Part shown: in pieces, positions 5,354 to 5,740 of the stretch
Layout of the letters: each line of letters opens with the position of its first letter
How positions within the stretch are numbered: position 1 is the first letter of the stretch
NCBI GenBank assembly: GCA_035719045.1
Contig: DASTGO010000402.1
Coordinates: 1 to 5,740 of the forward strand
Origin: DASTGO01 sp035719045
GTDB lineage: Bacteria > Actinomycetota > Actinomycetes > Actinomycetales > Kineosporiaceae
Direction of reading: 5' to 3'
Length of the DNA: 5,740 nt
The notes under the pieces: model-generated
The model's input: the letters and a program-made list of their open reading frames with translations, nothing else
The model's database searches: none
Told to the model about the DNA's origin: nothing
Translations under genes and position numbers: made by a program

Positions 5354-5740
5354 CTGCACCTCCGTGGCCGTCCGCGGCGTCACCGAACAGATCGGGCACG
5401 CCCGGGACCCCGTCGGGGACGGCATGGTCCGCCGCGGTCACCGCATGCTGCCCTGGCAGGCCGTACCCGGCAGCCGGGTGGATGCCCACCGGATCCGCTG
5501 CGGCGGGCGGTCCGGGCTCGAACGGTCCGGGCTGGAACAGCAGTCCGTGCTCCCCGCCCGGCAGGCCCTGGTGATCCGGGCCGAGCGGGGGGACCAGCTG
5601 GGCGTCATGACCGGCGACCAGGTGAACGTCGTGAACGTCGTGATGCGAGTCCTCGTGGGTCGGGCCCTGATCGGCTTCCGGCGCGGGCGCCAGGTCCACC
5701 GGGGCATAGGTGGTGACGTCCTGCGCGGGCCCGGCGCCCC
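5346..5740 (-). CDS. C-terminal part of a His/Gly/Pro-rich low-complexity protein (possibly IniB-like), partial
   Basis: The frame is open from the right edge to a TGA at 5346-5348, giving the last 130 residues; the start is outside the window. The visible part is acidic and low in complexity, rich in Gly, Pro, Ala, His and Asp. It has a His/Asp cluster (HEDSHHDVHDVH) about 20-40 residues into the visible part, and no transmembrane helix. There is no domain that can be named directly. The argument for an IniB-like protein is position: it sits immediately upstream of, and overlaps by 8 bp, a large and a small dynamin in the iniB-iniA-iniC order, and IniB has a small conserved N-terminal domain followed by a low-complexity tail. 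That conserved domain would lie outside the window, so the name is tentative. The open frame, absence of stops and tight spacing support it being a real gene. Confidence 0.68.
   Translation of the reverse strand, partial: GAGPAQDVTTYAPVDLAPAPEADQGPTHEDSHHDVHDVHLVAGHDAQLVPPLGPDHQGLPGGEHGLLFQPGPFEPGPPAAADPVGIHPAAGYGLPGQHAVTAADHAVPDGVPGVPDLFGDAADGHGGAGA
5359..5363 (-). promoter_or_regulatory. Ribosome binding site that decides the start of the larger dynamin
   Basis: GGAGG is a perfect core Shine-Dalgarno sequence, five bases before the GTG at 5351-5353. It lies near the 3' end of the low-complexity gene, so translation of the two genes is likely coupled. It favours the GTG at 5353 over the ATG at 5425. 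Confidence 0.65.

Noticed and set aside
5354..5425. Longer start (ATG at 5425) for the larger dynamin
   Set aside because: It would overlap the upstream gene by 80 bp, and a perfect GGAGG site serves the GTG at 5353. It is not excluded, only less likely.

Overview
The window is very GC-rich, and every gene I can support lies on the minus strand. Codons in the main genes end almost always in G or C, GTG starts are common, and the gene families point to a mycelial or mycobacteria-related actinobacterium. The order Pseudonocardiales is my guess, but the genus cannot be read from the sequence.

Read in the direction of transcription (right to left), a compact operon-like block comes first. (1) The 3' end of an acidic, His/Gly/Pro-rich low-complexity protein enters from the right edge (5346-5740). 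(2) A 654-residue dynamin-like GTPase with a C-terminal hydrophobic hairpin and a long helical tail follows (3389-5353). (3) A second, smaller 516-residue dynamin-like GTPase without an obvious membrane segment comes next (1842-3392). (4) A 371-residue protein of unknown function ends the block (687-1802); it carries an AGNRAV-type N-terminal motif. Genes 1/2 overlap by 8 bp, genes 2/3 by 4 bp (GTGA), and genes 3/4 are 39 bp apart, each with a readable Shine-Dalgarno sequence. Low-complexity protein, large dynamin, small dynamin is the order of the mycobacterial iniB-iniA-iniC operon, and the protein sizes fit IniA and IniC. A reasonable inference is a membrane-remodelling or envelope-stress module in which the two GTPases act together. 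The fourth gene is the least explained member.

A spacer of 591 bp (96-686) follows. It has no convincing gene, very little T on the plus strand, one adjacent pair of 16-bp repeats and one imperfect inverted repeat. At the left edge a second minus-strand gene begins (GTG at 95). Its 31 visible residues resemble the N-terminus of CpnT-like, WXG100-like proteins, often the secretion domain of large type VII-associated toxins. The long open frames on the plus strand, and the same-strand frame that runs through the first GTPase gene, are GC-composition shadows.

The points most worth following are the fourth cistron with its motif, a 15-bp minisatellite inserted in the GTPase domain of the first dynamin, the divergent G4 motif of the second, and the partial WXG100-like gene.
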